Source of the DNA: Chaetoceros tenuissimus
Lineage: Eukaryota; Bacillariophyta; Thalassiosirophyceae; Chaetocerotales; Chaetocerotaceae
NCBI GenBank assembly: GCA_021927905.1
Contig: BLLK01000022.1
Location: 620,001-684,000 of the forward strand
Reading direction: 5' to 3'
DNA length: 64,000 bases
The position numbers and the translations under genes are program-made. The notes below the pieces were generated by a model, which was given only the letters and a program-made list of their open reading frames with translations, was not told the DNA's origin and made no database searches. Of this stretch, positions 33,094-45,100 are shown piece after piece. Within the stretch, counting starts at the first letter, position 1. The number at the start of each line of letters is the position of its first letter.

Positions 33094-33631
33094 ATTCAAA
33101 CTTTTCGTATAACTGCTTAGAAAGGAGAGTTGATGAATGTAGTAGTGTGCTGTAAGCTGTAGTTGTTTGCTGCTTTCACTTTGAATATGAAATAGTAAAT
33201 AGAGAGTGGATCAAGTGGTGATAGTGAGCTAAGAGGAAGAGGATGAGACGAAACTGGCAGCAGCAGCATTGTTGAGAGGTTTTATCTAGCTAGGTGCTAG
33301 CTACTGATTCTTTAGCTCTCTGATGCTATTTTAGACGCACGTACGTACTTATTCTTGATTTCCCTTTATTGACAGCATTGGAGTGGTTGATGGGGAGAGG
33401 TCCTGTCATTTTTTGGTTTTAGGCAAACCAAACCATCATAAAACATTTTACCATGTAATCATACACCCAGTATTGGATTTAGCTTTTAGAATTAACAATG
33501 AGAACAATAGCCACAGGAGAACTGCTATCATCGGACAGCTGTAAGTATTGAGATACCAAAGGTAACGTTTGATTCAGTAGTCACGAGTAGAAAAAAAAAC
33601 GCATTAAAGTAAACATAAAATAATTTCTTCC
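33094..33631. other. Divergent spacer with ACGTACGTAC (33339-33348)
   Basis: Head-to-head region between MND1 and the EF-hand-like gene. The palindrome tract is 246 bp upstream of the MND1 start. No frame. Confidence 0.4.
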
Positions 33632-34575
33632 ATGAAGCTAATTTTCAACCGACAACCAAAACAGGACGAAGCCGATGAAACGTTCTTGAATACTTTTGTA
33701 CTGGAACAAAGGAGTGAAGAACTCAGAAAAAGTCTTGAACTAAAACGGAAGGATATCATTAAGGAATTCTTTTCTTGCTTCATAAAGCATGATAAGAAAA
33801 AAACACGGGCATTGACTATTCGAAAAGTTTTTCAAGAAATCATCAATGCAGATGTCACACCCTTTGCAATAATTTTATTTGGACTCTTCAATGAGAATGT
33901 CTGCTCTCAGGATTGTCAGATCGAATATGACAACTTGTTTTACTCGATAGCTTCTTTTTGCTTGTTTGAAACCAAAGAGATGCTTCAACTTCTTTTCTAC
34001 AAGGAGGATAACCTCAAGAAGGGTTATATCTTTGAGGAGGATGTAATGGATTTTCTCATTATTTTGCACGGTGTTGAAGGATGCGAAAAGAAGAACATGA
34101 GGAAAGCTAGAGGCGCACTAAAATATAGACGCCAAAACGGAAGTACTTCTTTCAATGAATGTCTTTCTTGGTGTAAAGAATACTCCTGCGTGTTGGAGCC
34201 ATGTTTTACCTTGCAAGGTGAGACCAAGTTAGTTAGTTCTTCCTGCGTTGAATCTGAACATTGAAACTCACATTCAAGGCATTCATAGCAAAATTTCGAG
34301 AGTGTTTTCTTGGATTAAGGTTTTGGGAAAATCAGGTTCTGAAACAATATAAAATGCGACAAGACTTGTTACCACTTGAAGAACGCAGAGAACTTGATAG
34401 ACAGGATGAAGAAAAACGTCTATTGCGAGAGCGAAACAGAAGAATAAGAGAAGAAATGGGATTACTAAGTTACCTTTTCGATAGACGCCGGCGTGACTAC
34501 ATGGAATCTGTTTATGCAAGGCCAAATGTATATCTCAATGAAGATTTAGAAGTTTGCAATGATAACGAAAGTTAG
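33632..34575 (+). CDS. Degenerate EF-hand-like protein
   Basis: Two exons (33632-34217, 34289-34575) joined in phase 1 using the acceptor ATTCATAG, 290 residues. The nearer CATTCAAG acceptor puts the second exon out of frame. The body looks like paired helix-loop-helix units (FIKHDKKKTRALTIRKVFQE, KEDNLKKGYIFEEDVMDFLI), but the calcium-binding loops lack most acidic ligands, so calcium binding is doubtful. A conserved-looking segment follows (EPCFTLQ, then KFRECFLGLRFWENQ), then a highly charged helix (RRELDRQDEEKRLLRERNRR). No targeting signal is visible. The function is unknown. Confidence 0.62.
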
Positions 34576-34802
34576 AGAAAGTCTACTGATTACTAACGAA
34601 GTGCCGCTTCTCACTAGAGCTAGCAAGATAATACAAAGGTACTCCTTTTTGATTCTACAATGTAATCACATCCTTTTACTTTAATTAAGCAAGGTTGTGC
34701 TAATTTTATGTTACAAAAAATACTAATTGAATTTGAAAAATCAAATTTGAATCTGAAATTTCAAATCGGATAGCTACGATTTCCAATAGCTCATTTTTTC
34801 AA

Positions 34803-36044
34803 ATGAAACTTTGCTGTTGTCACTACTCTACAGTTCAAGAGACTCAAAAGGAAGGAACAATGTCACATTCGGCAAAGAAGACTACTGAAGAATCGACTAA
34901 CGGGCAGACCAACGTAGGAAGCTATTCGCCAAACAACTCGACTTCTGCTTTCACTTCCAGATGGTTTCCTTTCAATTTCGGTTCAAAAACCAAGAGTGAG
35001 GCTCTTGAAGTACCTCCTCCACCTTCATCTCCGACTCCGTCCATATCAGAAGACATGGATGAAATAATGAAAAGTGTAGTTTCAGAGGCATTGGGAGACA
35101 ATGTCCTCGCTGAAATTCCAAATAGAGATTCGAAACCTCTCCAGCAAGCAAGGTCACCTCTCAAAGGAGCTCCTATCGACAAAGAAAACTCTTCTCTACG
35201 ATGTTTGGTCGAAAACCCACATTCTCAGCTTGAGTCCCTCTACGTTGATGGGAAGAAAGTTACGATTATAAGTGAAGAACTGAAAGTATTCGTAATCGAT
35301 CTGCTATCCAAAGAAACATGTGACAGGTAAGTCGGTTAGTTTTCTTTTCCTTCCCATTTATCAGCACCTAATCTCTTTGACTTGCAAGAATTCGAAGCAT
35401 GACAGATGATCACGTTCGAGAGGTTAAGGAAGCTGGTAGCAACCAACCAACTTGGAGGACCTTGTATACCTATACCAAACAAGACCTACCTTGCAGTGAG
35501 GTGAAGAATCTAGAGGCACAATTTACTGATGGTATCATGGCTGATGTCAAAAAAGTATACGCGTCTTTGTTTGGAAACGCAAAAGAAGTATCCAAACTTC
35601 GAGCTCGATCATGGAAAGAGCCGCATCTACTACTATATCAAAACATGGAAGGGAAACCACTGCACACAGGAGTCGAGATGCACTACGATGGTTGCTCGTT
35701 GACTTGGAACTGCCTTCTTTCCAGCAATGATGAATTCACTGGAGGTGGAACATACATTCGGGCTTTGAAGAAAACTGTAATGCTCAAACAGGGACAGGTG
35801 AGTCGGGTCAGAGTTGTTGTTTCTACCATCATGATGTATTCAAATCATGTCTCATCAATAACATTACTGGTTACAGGTGTTGGTTCATCCAGGGGATCTT
35901 TATCACATGGGATGTGATATTACTTCTGGTGTTAGGGCGCTAATAGTTTGCTTCATGGACGGATTTGACCCTGAGGTGAGGGACCCGTCTTCTTCCAAAA
36001 CTGACCGTGTCGAATATCAAAGCAATCTCTTGTTTGTAGAGTAG
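34803..36044 (+). CDS. Prolyl 4-hydroxylase-like 2-oxoglutarate/Fe(II) dioxygenase
   Basis: Three exons (34803-35326, 35389-35797, 35877-36044), 366 residues. The double-stranded beta-helix has the iron ligands H-x-D in MHYDGCSLTWN (His273/Asp275 by my count) and the distal His and 2-oxoglutarate Arg in VHPGDLYHMGCDITSGVR, which the third exon completes. A GGGTYI strand lies between. Such enzymes hydroxylate prolines or other residues using 2-oxoglutarate and oxygen. The first 120 residues are Ser/Pro/Thr-rich and disordered, with no signal peptide, so a cytosolic or nuclear location is more likely than the ER. A second in-frame ATG is at 34860. Confidence 0.8.
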
Positions 36045-36924
36045 AGAGCAAGAGAACAAAGAAACGACGCAAAAAGAATTAGATTTTTACTGAATTTACT
36101 GTAACATTGTAGATTCTTTACCTTCCACTATGGTATAACCTCATTTGATTGGATATAATGAGCTGAATTTAGCTCTTTTCGCTCGTAGAGGTTTCTCTTC
36201 AGTCTATTCTTTTGTTGGAACATTCAGATCTCCAAAAGTAATGTATAAATCAACTTTACCATAATACATTTGTGAGGTTCAAAATCAACTTTCCACAAGA
36301 ATCTCCCTATTTCAAAGTTATCTTTTCAAATTCTGGTCCTTGGTTTCAGAAACACTTTATATACAGCAAAGCTAAAGAATAAAATCTTGTAGCAATTTGT
36401 TCAACAGATGCAGTTACATCTTTACAGTTCAGGCACTTTCGTTTTCGAGTCAATATGGAACTTGATTTTCTATTAAGTCACAGACCTATTCATTCAGTAT
36501 TTATCACATATAAAATTGCATTTTTAAAGTGTCTCACCGAAATAATGTCTGCTTCGTTTGTAATAATTTTTGCTGTCTCACAGAGTTCATCACATTGTTC
36601 ATCAATTTCACACTGAAAGTTACAGTTAAGGTGGATTCTGTCGGGACTAAGCAATGAAGAATAGATAAAGGATTATGACAATTCAGAAGGTATATTTCAG
36701 GGCTGCAGGGAAGAAATTGAGTTCAGTTTCAATGACAGATCTGTACTATGGCTACACAGAAGGCGAAAATAGTGGCTTGACTTCACATTTCGAGTACACG
36801 AAGACGAGCTGCTCAGCATTGAAGAAAGAGAGCAACTTGGTACCACTATGATCAAAGTTGGCAACTCACTAAAGACATTGTGCTCTATTTGTATCACAGA
36901 ATCAATCAACTACTGAACCGAAAA
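36045..36924. other. Spacer, nothing recognised
   Basis: AT-rich 880-bp stretch with only short random frames on both strands. Confidence 0.4.
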
Positions 36925-37760
36925 TCATTTGGAACTCTTCTTTACCATTTGCATCATTGAAGCCATTAGATGTGTACTGGTCAATCGTCCAGGTTTCAGA
37001 ATTGGATCAACAGTTACTATCAGATTAGAAAAGCTCCCCTGCACAATTCTTCCAAAAAGTAGGATTTGCGAGCAAGCCTGCGAGAAAGAAATATCGACGA
37101 GTCCATCGCATTGGCCACCACCAATATCGCCAGAATATGTAAACGTCGCTGAAACATGATCTCTAGCATATGTCATATTAGTAAAAGTAAATGGAGAGTG
37201 CTTGAAGATATATTTACACTTTGTTGTCACGTTTGCCATGGGCGATGAAAAGACCTGAAGATGGTACTGAGATTGGTTTTACAGACGGATGGACTAATGG
37301 TATTAGTGACCGCACTGAGCCTGGTAATCTTTTAAATATATATTGATTGACCCTACAACACGTTTCGAAAACACTCTTTTCCAATCTTTTCTCAATTCCT
37401 AATAATTCACATACACCCCCAAGATTTCTAGAATTATTTTTAAATTTTTGGATACTATCACATGTCCATCCATTAAAGTTCGGTCCTGATTCATCCTCAC
37501 AATACTCAGAAAGTATCACAAACCGAGTGTTTAAAGGTATATCAGAAGGACTGTTGCACGGAACAGAAGTAGGCAGTATGGATGGCTATGTTGAGGATGA
37601 GCTTACCATATTTGGAATTAGACTTCGTCATCACTTGGTCCAACACTTAGCTGAGATGGTGATGAACCAATGAATGAAGGTAGTGCACTTGGTTAAGGTG
37701 AGACACAAGGTAGGTTGTTCGATGAAGGAGAAGAAAATGCAGCCCTAGAAATATTGGCAC
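36925..37760 (-). pseudogene. Decayed secreted Cys-domain / Pro-Ser-repeat protein
   Basis: Several minus-strand frames carry pieces of one architecture common in diatom cell-surface proteins. The order is a PS-repeat stretch with an internal stop (PSALPSFIGSSPSQ, then SVPCNSPSDIPLNTRFVIL), a Cys domain (FNGWTCDSIQ, GGVCELLG, ETCCR), another PS-like stretch (IPLVHPSVKPISVPSS), and a domain starting ANVTTKCKYIF with GGGQCDGLVDISFSQACSQI. Stops or frame changes interrupt it at about 37597 and 37214. Spliced repair is possible for one junction (acceptor CTTCAG before VFSSP) but not for all, so I read it as a relic. Confidence 0.45.
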
Positions 37761-37852
37761 AGCAAGCTTGATTGATCTTCTTTTTACTTGAAGATCTAAT
37801 GTAAATCAAAATGGTACTACTCCTGTAACGTTAACGTTTTTAATTCGATTTC

Positions 37853-38131
37853 CTACCCATTATCATGGACACAAGATGACTGAAGTGGACTTGACACGTA
37901 TGTAGGCAAGTCTAAAGACGAACCAAAGAGATAGAGCTTGGCAAGTTTGATGGAGACTGCGCAGATGTGGTTAACGGAACCAATGAAGGTTTCTGACGTT
38001 TTTTCCCACCCCAATCGTATTGCATCTTTCTCTCTATCCTTTTCTACGACAGAATATTGCAAATATACGTATGCACTTGAGGTCCACTTCGATGTCACGT
38101 TTGCTAATGTGGTTTCTATCAACAGTTGCAT
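37853..38131 (-). pseudogene. Possible second fragment of the same decayed family
   Basis: The minus-strand frame of 92 codons contains ANVTSKW, a Cys about 50 residues later (GSVNHICAVSI), and LYLFGSSLDLP. The ANVTTK, CDGLVDIS and ILLFGR pieces of the neighbouring relic occur with similar spacing, suggesting an older tandem copy. Evidence is weak and rests on spacing and a few residues. Confidence 0.28.
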
Positions 38132-38780
38132 TTAAGTATTGCTAAGTTTCTTTTCATACACCATGTTGATAGACAAATGAAAATATTAAAATTGACCAAA
38201 CTGTTGTCTCTCTCAAGCTAGGTAAAAAACATCAATACTCCACGCTGCAAAGATTTCTTTCTTGCAGTTGAACCGAATGTATTCATTTGGGTACAAATCA
38301 TTCTTTTTGGGTGTACAGATGATTGCCCAGTATCACCGCAACAGAATGAGCAACCATCATTATCTCAAAGATGGTCCAGTATTGACAACTCTTGAAGGAT
38401 CTCAAAGACCGCCTAATTCCAGTGCTAAAATACAATGTAACTATTTATTGGAAAAATTTCTATCCTATTTTATCTATGCACAAGTCGGACGGAATGATGC
38501 CTTCATCATCCAAGCAGCATTGCTGCAAATTAATTTTTATATCAATTTAAAAAAACATACCGGGTGCGACAAAAGTACGACATTCCAACGACTTGGTACG
38601 ACATTTTTAAAAAACTTTCACAACTACAAACTTGTCTCAACACCACAACACCACAACTTGGACTTGTCAATCAATTATATTTCTTTCTCTATTCTGGGTC
38701 AATGTAATAGAGATGCATATGAGCTACAAAGTGCTAAGGTTGTTCCAGTCTCTATTCTCTTTAGCTAGCGAGCGCGAAAT
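38132..38780. other. Spacer, no supported gene
   Basis: A 168-codon plus-strand frame covers most of this stretch, but it opens with a non-ATG codon and has no domain, so I do not call it. Otherwise AT-rich. Confidence 0.4.
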
Positions 38781-39494
38781 ATGTCGAGATGCTGTTTCAA
38801 ATACCATGTCATTGAAATGACTTTGATTTTTCTAGTTTTCATTTGGATGTCGGTCACATATTTCATGGTTCTCCATACAAGCAGTAGCAGTTTTCACGAA
38901 GCCACTAATGTGAAAGGTGCCAATGAAGAGCTACTTCGGAATTCATCAATAAAATTAGAACCAAAGCTTCTGTCTCGGAGTCAAGACGTGAAAGTTACAG
39001 CTGATGTACGAGGAAATCTTGGTCCAATAGAGGTGATAAAGCAAGCGAATGCAGGTACAAATTGGATAAAGGATAGGTGGCAAGCAGCATCTGACATGCA
39101 TGGTACAGCAATCAAAGGACAGCATTGGGTAACTTTAGAATTCCCCTCTCAATCAACAATAAATGTGAGCAAAGTGGTAATAGATTGGGAAGCTGCTTAC
39201 GCAAAGGATTATAGATTAGAAGGAAAACAAACAGATGATGGAGATTGGTGTGTTCTTTATGATGGAAATGATAATAGCCAAGAATTTCGGAGAAAAGTAA
39301 TAGAAACTGGTCAATCCCCAGGAGTGAAATTCAAAATGCCATTGCATGTCATCCATACCATTGATTTACATGATATATTGGATAAATGCCCTTCTCTTCG
39401 GTATCTCAGGCTTTTCATCAACAAATCAGAAATGGGGTGGGGCGTATCTATTTGGCAATTTGATGTATATGGCACAGACTCTCCAATACAATGA
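38781..39494 (+). CDS. Single-pass membrane protein with discoidin/F5-8C-like galactose-binding domain
   Basis: Single exon, 237 residues. A signal anchor at about residues 13-30 (MTLIFLVFIWMSVTYFMVL) is followed by a beta-sandwich of the F5/8 type C kind: SDMHGTAIKGQHWVTLEFPS, INVSKVVIDWEAAYAKDYRL, LRYLRLFINKSEMGWGVSIW, then QFDVYG. These match the core strands of discoidin domains that bind glycans or lipids outside the cell or in the Golgi lumen. No catalytic module is attached. The stop is 16 bp from the stop of the convergent PEX2 gene. Confidence 0.72.
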   Translation: MSRCCFKYHVIEMTLIFLVFIWMSVTYFMVLHTSSSSFHEATNVKGANEELLRNSSIKLEPKLLSRSQDVKVTADVRGNLGPIEVIKQANAGTNWIKDRWQAASDMHGTAIKGQHWVTLEFPSQSTINVSKVVIDWEAAYAKDYRLEGKQTDDGDWCVLYDGNDNSQEFRRKVIETGQSPGVKFKMPLHVIHTIDLHDILDKCPSLRYLRLFINKSEMGWGVSIWQFDVYGTDSPIQ

Positions 39495-39510
39495 CTTTGC
39501 AACTTTATGT

Positions 39511-40572
39511 TTACAGTGGTTTACTGGACTCAATGTGCTGTCCACATTGGCTGCACCTGAATTTGGGATTATCACAAATTGCCATTCTCAAGCATACATA
39601 GCAATATATATGTCCGCATGATGCTTCGTAGGGTATTGCAATAGGTTTCAATTCACACATGACACATTTGTACATAGCATCTCTTTGTATCTTGGAGTCA
39701 TTCCTTTTTCGCCTAGATTTCTTCCAAGTGAGAATATTTCTTACTTGTGCAATCAGTTGTCTCATCGCTATCTTTGTTTTCTTTGGTAATTGTTTCCATA
39801 CATCAATCGGAAGCAAACTTAATGTAAGCATAATTTCATCATACCAAAGTCGCCTATTCGAGTATATAAAATTGATTGGTCTCTCTATGATTCCAGTACT
39901 GTTGAAATTCAAACTATCGTAAGACAATCCGCTAGCATTCATAGAAAACAGGGGTGAATGTTCGTTTTTCCTTTGCAATATGTATTTCAAATGATGGTAG
40001 AGATGGACAGGTGGAACAATTCGTGACGAAATGGATAGGATAAACGTCAGTACTTTAGCTTTTCTCTGAAGACCAAGCAAACTTCTTTTATCTTCTATTG
40101 TCAAGTTGTCATTACTTGTATTGGTCAGTACCCTTGATTTTTCTGATAACTTTGACTGAAAGATCTTTACCATATCATGCAATAAAGGGAGCACACACGA
40201 AAGAACGATATACTTGCAAATTATTTTGCTGTGATCATGTCCTTTTTGAGTAATTGTCATCTTTTGCCTTTCACTCGATCTGGAGAGTTTATGTGTAATG
40301 ACTTTTGAATTAAAGTAATTCATTGCAGGAGTGTGCAAGCTTGTGAAATATATCATGGCTGCCTGGATCAAGTGTACAGCAAAACTATTCAAGACACTGA
40401 TACTAGTTTCAGATAGCCGCGCATACTGAGTCATAGACTTGACGTTTGTCATGAGAAGATTGATCAATTCGTTATCCAGTTTTGATATATCAAGCCCTAC
40501 TGCTTTACAAACACCAGAGACAGCGACAAAAGCATCATTATCTTTACGATTGGTGTCTGTTTTGCTCGTCAT
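39511..40572 (-). CDS. PEX2: Peroxisome biogenesis factor 2 (PEX2), RING peroxin
   Basis: Single exon, 353 residues. The C-terminal RING (about residues 305-345) has CVMCELKPIAIPYEASCGHI, YCYVC and FRCSQCG, matching PEX2 rather than PEX10/PEX12 in the CGHxYCYVC core and in the ending that follows the last Cys pair (IESSKPL). The N-terminal part has the hydrophobic helices expected of the membrane-spanning peroxin bundle. With PEX10 and PEX12 it forms the ligase that monoubiquitinates the PEX5 receptor for recycling. Identification rests mainly on the RING; the rest is poorly conserved. Confidence 0.78.
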   Translation of the reverse strand: MTSKTDTNRKDNDAFVAVSGVCKAVGLDISKLDNELINLLMTNVKSMTQYARLSETSISVLNSFAVHLIQAAMIYFTSLHTPAMNYFNSKVITHKLSRSSERQKMTITQKGHDHSKIICKYIVLSCVLPLLHDMVKIFQSKLSEKSRVLTNTSNDNLTIEDKRSLLGLQRKAKVLTFILSISSRIVPPVHLYHHLKYILQRKNEHSPLFSMNASGLSYDSLNFNSTGIIERPINFIYSNRRLWYDEIMLTLSLLPIDVWKQLPKKTKIAMRQLIAQVRNILTWKKSRRKRNDSKIQRDAMYKCVMCELKPIAIPYEASCGHIYCYVCLRMAICDNPKFRCSQCGQHIESSKPL

Positions 40573-41047
40573 CTTCCTTTACCGTAACCAAGTTTGCACT
40601 GCCACTGAAAGACTCTATTGCTGATCAGCTCGGATACTATCGATACTAAGGTTCTGCATGAGAGATGTAAATAATTAAAATGAATGAAGAATCATCACAT
40701 CTGGAATCAATCAAAAGAGAAAATGGAAAAGAGAAAAGAGTAGTGAAGAGAACAATGCTGGTCGGGTATTCCCGTGTAGGATCCTACATAAAAATTTTGT
40801 TTTCGTAAGATAAGAAGAAGAATCGCCAACCGCCGCCTTGCGATAGAAATAGGCAAAATACAAAATACAGTTTTTGAAATTGGATCTTTTCAGTATCTAT
40901 CTTTTTATTGGATAACTCATTGAGGTCTATTCATTTCTGTTTACAAAAACATCCAACTTAACTCATCATTACGCTTCCTTTGGACTGTTGTCAAAAGCAA
41001 CCAAAGCCTAAAATCTAGTTCAAAGCTAATTTTTTACCATATCTAAA
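40573..41047. other. Divergent spacer, nothing recognised
   Basis: Head-to-head region of PEX2 and the DUF2470 gene. It lacks the TACGTACGTA element found at other divergent promoters in the window. Confidence 0.45.
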
Positions 41048-41707
41048 ATGTCATCTCCTGAAGCCAAAATTATCAAGCACATGAACGAAGATCATGAATT
41101 ATCCTTGTTCGCCATAGTTCAATCCAAGTTACCTCGAAAAGAGAAGAATTCTACAATTGGAGTCAAGAATTGCAGAATGAAAGCAATCAATCAATCTAAT
41201 ATGACATTATCATACGTCTCCTGTAAAGGTGACATGTGCGAACAAAAAGAATTATGTGTAAAGTTTGACCCACCAATGGCATCCTTCGAAGAGACTAGAT
41301 CCAGGCTTGTGCAAATGCACGATGAATGTGTAGCTCCATCGTTCAGTTGGCTTCTCACAGAGCCTCTATGTAGAATGATTTTGTTTGCCATGGGGGGATT
41401 GTGTTATGCTCACTATTCTATGGACATGGCCGAAGTGGCATCTCAGAGTGATATCATCGCTTCTGTCTTTGGAGAAGATGGATACGCACTTTCGTACTTG
41501 ATAAAGATTTGCTGGTTCTTTGGAGCTGGTGCACATATTGCAGAAGCAGCGTATGCTTTTTTTGTCTGTCAGACAACTTTGAAAATGAAACCAATCAATT
41601 CGTTCAAGTGGTTTATTGTCATAAGTATGGTGGGTTATCCGATGACTTCCAAAATTTTGGACTTTGTTCGAGTGAAAGAAAGTAGCGATGAAAAGAAGCA
41701 AAAGTGA
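41048..41707 (+). CDS. DUF2470-DUF4499 protein
   Basis: Single exon, 219 residues. The N-terminal DUF2470 domain opens with IIKHMNEDHELSL, a motif shared with heme-oxygenase-like split-barrel proteins. The C-terminal part has three or four hydrophobic helices (MILFAMGGLCYAHYSMDM, SYLIKICWFFGAGAHIAEAA, WFIVISMVGYPM), as in DUF4499 membrane proteins. The pairing is known in fungi and algae, with no established activity. The C-terminal tail is charged (SSDEKKQK). Confidence 0.75.
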   Translation: MSSPEAKIIKHMNEDHELSLFAIVQSKLPRKEKNSTIGVKNCRMKAINQSNMTLSYVSCKGDMCEQKELCVKFDPPMASFEETRSRLVQMHDECVAPSFSWLLTEPLCRMILFAMGGLCYAHYSMDMAEVASQSDIIASVFGEDGYALSYLIKICWFFGAGAHIAEAAYAFFVCQTTLKMKPINSFKWFIVISMVGYPMTSKILDFVRVKESSDEKKQK

Positions 41708-42169
41708 GAATTTATTTAGTAAAAATCTGCACCAAGCGAAATCCGAAACAATTATTATTCGAACGCCATTGATATCGCAGTGTCAAAAGTCTACTTTTGA
41801 GACCTGCCAACCCCTATCAATCACTTATTCGCGCTCAAATATACTCGTTCACCTCGACCTAAGTTTACTTTTTAAGATTCTAAAACTATGATGTCTGTCT
41901 ACTCGTACTCATATCTATTAATTTGAAATTATTGTATGTACCTTACGTCGTTGTATATTCAGAACGCAGGTTTTTGTCCTTGTCAAAAAGAAATGCATGA
42001 CGTCATCAACCTTAGCGGACCTCTCATCATTGTTGATGGATTGTGTGGGGTTCATTATTTTTGGATCTTACTTATTAGTATCTCTCTACTAGATAGATAC
42101 CATATATTCATTTCAAAACAATAAATAAATGAAGGTTCGATTGCATCACCAACATAAAAACTAAACAGT
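41708..42169. other. Spacer, nothing recognised
   Basis: Same-strand spacer between the DUF2470 and DIS3-family genes; AT-rich, short random frames only. Confidence 0.45.
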
Positions 42170-45100
42170 ATGAAGAGTGAAAGATGGATATCAAAGACAT
42201 TTCACCAAGACAAGCTCCGCTACAGAGAAAGATATCAAAGAAATGAGACTTTGAAGAAATCAACTTTGATCCCAGAGCTTGACTTTGATTCAAAAGGCAA
42301 ATCTCCATTGATTATTATTCCAGATGGACAGTTTCTACGAAAATATCTAAAATTTTTAGAAGAGTGGGGAAGTCAGCATTCAATGTTGAAAGGCAAATTC
42401 GATAAATTCATTTTCATTTTGCTTGAAAGTGCAGCTGAGATTATGGACTATAGGAATTCATCTCCATGCTTAAATATTCCAGGAAGCGACGGAAATCGGA
42501 AAGAAAGTACAGCAATTAATGAAAGAAAACGAATTTCAGCTTTACTTCAAGATTTTCACCCAGACAAAGGCCATGCCGATGTCGTATATAGAGGGTTTGC
42601 GGATTTATCTGGAAAGTTTACATTTGATGATGGTGATAGAGACGAATTCGATATTTTTGATTATCGGAATATGGCGATAGCAGATAGATCACGATGTTCA
42701 ATCCTGCGAGCAGCAACCCTTTTGGTAGAAAAATATATGGAGGATGCTTACAACATGATCATTTTGTCGGAAGACGAGACCTTGCTTTCTTCTTCCATTG
42801 CAAATGACAAACTGAAGATAATGAATTGTCAGCAATTATTAGATTTTCTCACCGAGAAAAATGCAGAGGAGTATTTGATAAGAGATCATTGGGAAAATGT
42901 CATAGATAGCTGCAAAAAGGAGTATGAACTTCGAAATTTCACTCCTGTTTTGGATCAAGGTGATTCCTACATGGACAACTATTTACATTTTGAACATTTA
43001 TCTCCAGAAGAATTGGAAAGTGGTCTTTCTCAGAAGAAATTGTTCAGAAGCACATTGAAAGTTTCAAATGAAAATTACAAAGAAGGGTATGCTAGTGTAC
43101 AAATAGATGGCTCTTCCACCAAATACTTTTTGAATGAAATCAGTGGACATTTTAATCGTTGCATTCATGATGACACTGTTGTCATAGAGCCTTTACCACG
43201 TGATCAATGGGAAGAACCAGTTGGTAGAAAACGACTTGTTCATATAAGCAACTTAGATGAAAATAATGAAATAGCTTTGAAAGCAAAAAGGGAGAGTTGT
43301 CAGAATCCAGTACCTACAGCCAGAGTTGTCGGGCTTCATAAAACAACTAGACAAAGAAGAAAGTTTGTTGCAACGATGGTACCTCCAAAGGGAAGAGTAA
43401 AGCAGGAAGACAGTCATATCTTGGTAGTTCCAATGGATTCGAAAATTCCCATAATCAGAATTAAGACGAGAATCCATCATGAAGTCATTTTGAATCAGAG
43501 ATTATTGGTGGAGATTGACAATTGGGAGTTGGGCTCAATGTATCCTCTAGGTCATATTGTAAAATTACTGGGGGAAGTTGGAGACTTGAACACTGAAATA
43601 GCATGCCTGCTTCGAGAATATGGAGTTGATCTCTCTCCTTTCAGCGCAAATGCACTTGCGTGTTTACCCATTGTTGGCGATGAAGGTTGGAAGATAGATC
43701 CTAGCGAAATTGAGAAAAGGCGGGATCTCCGCGATCTCCGTATCTTTAGTGTGGATCCTGTTGGATGTCAAGATATTGATGACACTATGCATGCTCGTCG
43801 CTTGAAGTCAGGGGATATCGAAGTAGGTGTTCATATTGCTGATGTAACTCACTTCGTAAAGCAGAATTCAGCTCTCGACAAAGAAGCCGCTCGAAGAGCG
43901 ACGACATTTTACCTTGTCGATCGTAGGTTTGACATGTTACCATCAATAATAAGTGGAAATTTGGCTTCCCTACATGACCAGGTTGATAGGCTTGCCGTCA
44001 GCGTGATCTGGACTTTGTCTCCTGATTTCGAAACTGTGAAAGATGTTTGGTATGGACGAACTGTAATTCATAATGTACAAGCCATGACCTATGAGCAGGC
44101 TCACAACATTCTTCATGACATCGACCCCGAAGGACATGGGTATCAACACCCTCCTCCGTTAACTGCCGGGTGCCCTGTAAACAAGACTTTTATTAAAGAT
44201 TTGAAACATGATCTACTTCTATTGACAAAACTAGCGAGAAAGTTACGAAAGGATAGAGAAATAAATGGTGCCGTTGACCTATCTAGTGGTGATAGAGGTT
44301 CCGAGCTCAAATTTGTTCTGAACGAAAGGGGAGAACCAACTAAAGTCGTACCAAAGAAAGAACTAGAGATTCATCATACTATTGCTGAGTTGATGATTTA
44401 TGCTAATAGATATGTTGCAGAAAAGATATACAGCCAATTTCCGGATGTTGCTCTCTTGCGAGTTCATGGCTTTGCAAAAGCCGATAATTTTGAGGAGCTT
44501 GAACTTTTAATGAAATCAAGTGGGGTTGATTTTGATGGTAAAAGTAACAAATCTCTCGCGGCCTCCTTAGGAAAAGCTAGGGAACTTGGTTCTGGATCGA
44601 TCAACAACTCATTGTTCCAGTCGCTCGCGACTCGAGCAATGTCAGAAGCTCAGTATATTTGCACAGGCGATTTTCATGAAGAAGCAGGATTGACACATTA
44701 TGGACTTGGAATAGATTATTATACTCACTTCACATCTCCTATTCGTCGTTATGCTGATGTGATAGTCCATAGACTTCTTTTAGAATCTCTTCAAGACACT
44801 AATTCTCAGAGGATTCAAAACATTTCCCAAAAAGTATCAGTGCCCATAGCTGCAGTACCAGACTCAAATGCAGTATCTGTTCTTTCTGGAGAGGGCCTAA
44901 ATGTAGACGAAGGTGAAACAGAGTACTCTTTTGAAGACGATGCCTTTCTAGATTCACTTATAGAGGGAGCTGAGGAGCTTGTTCTTGGTTCTGTAGGAGA
45001 AACCAGGGAAAGTACCGACAAACAGTTGAAAGAGGAATTATTTACATCATTGGTACCATCTTATGAAACCACAGAGTTATCGAAAACCTGTGAAATTTTA

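Noticed and set aside
38262-38768. 168-codon plus-strand frame as a gene
   Set aside because: Non-ATG opening, no domain, composition like random AT-rich DNA.
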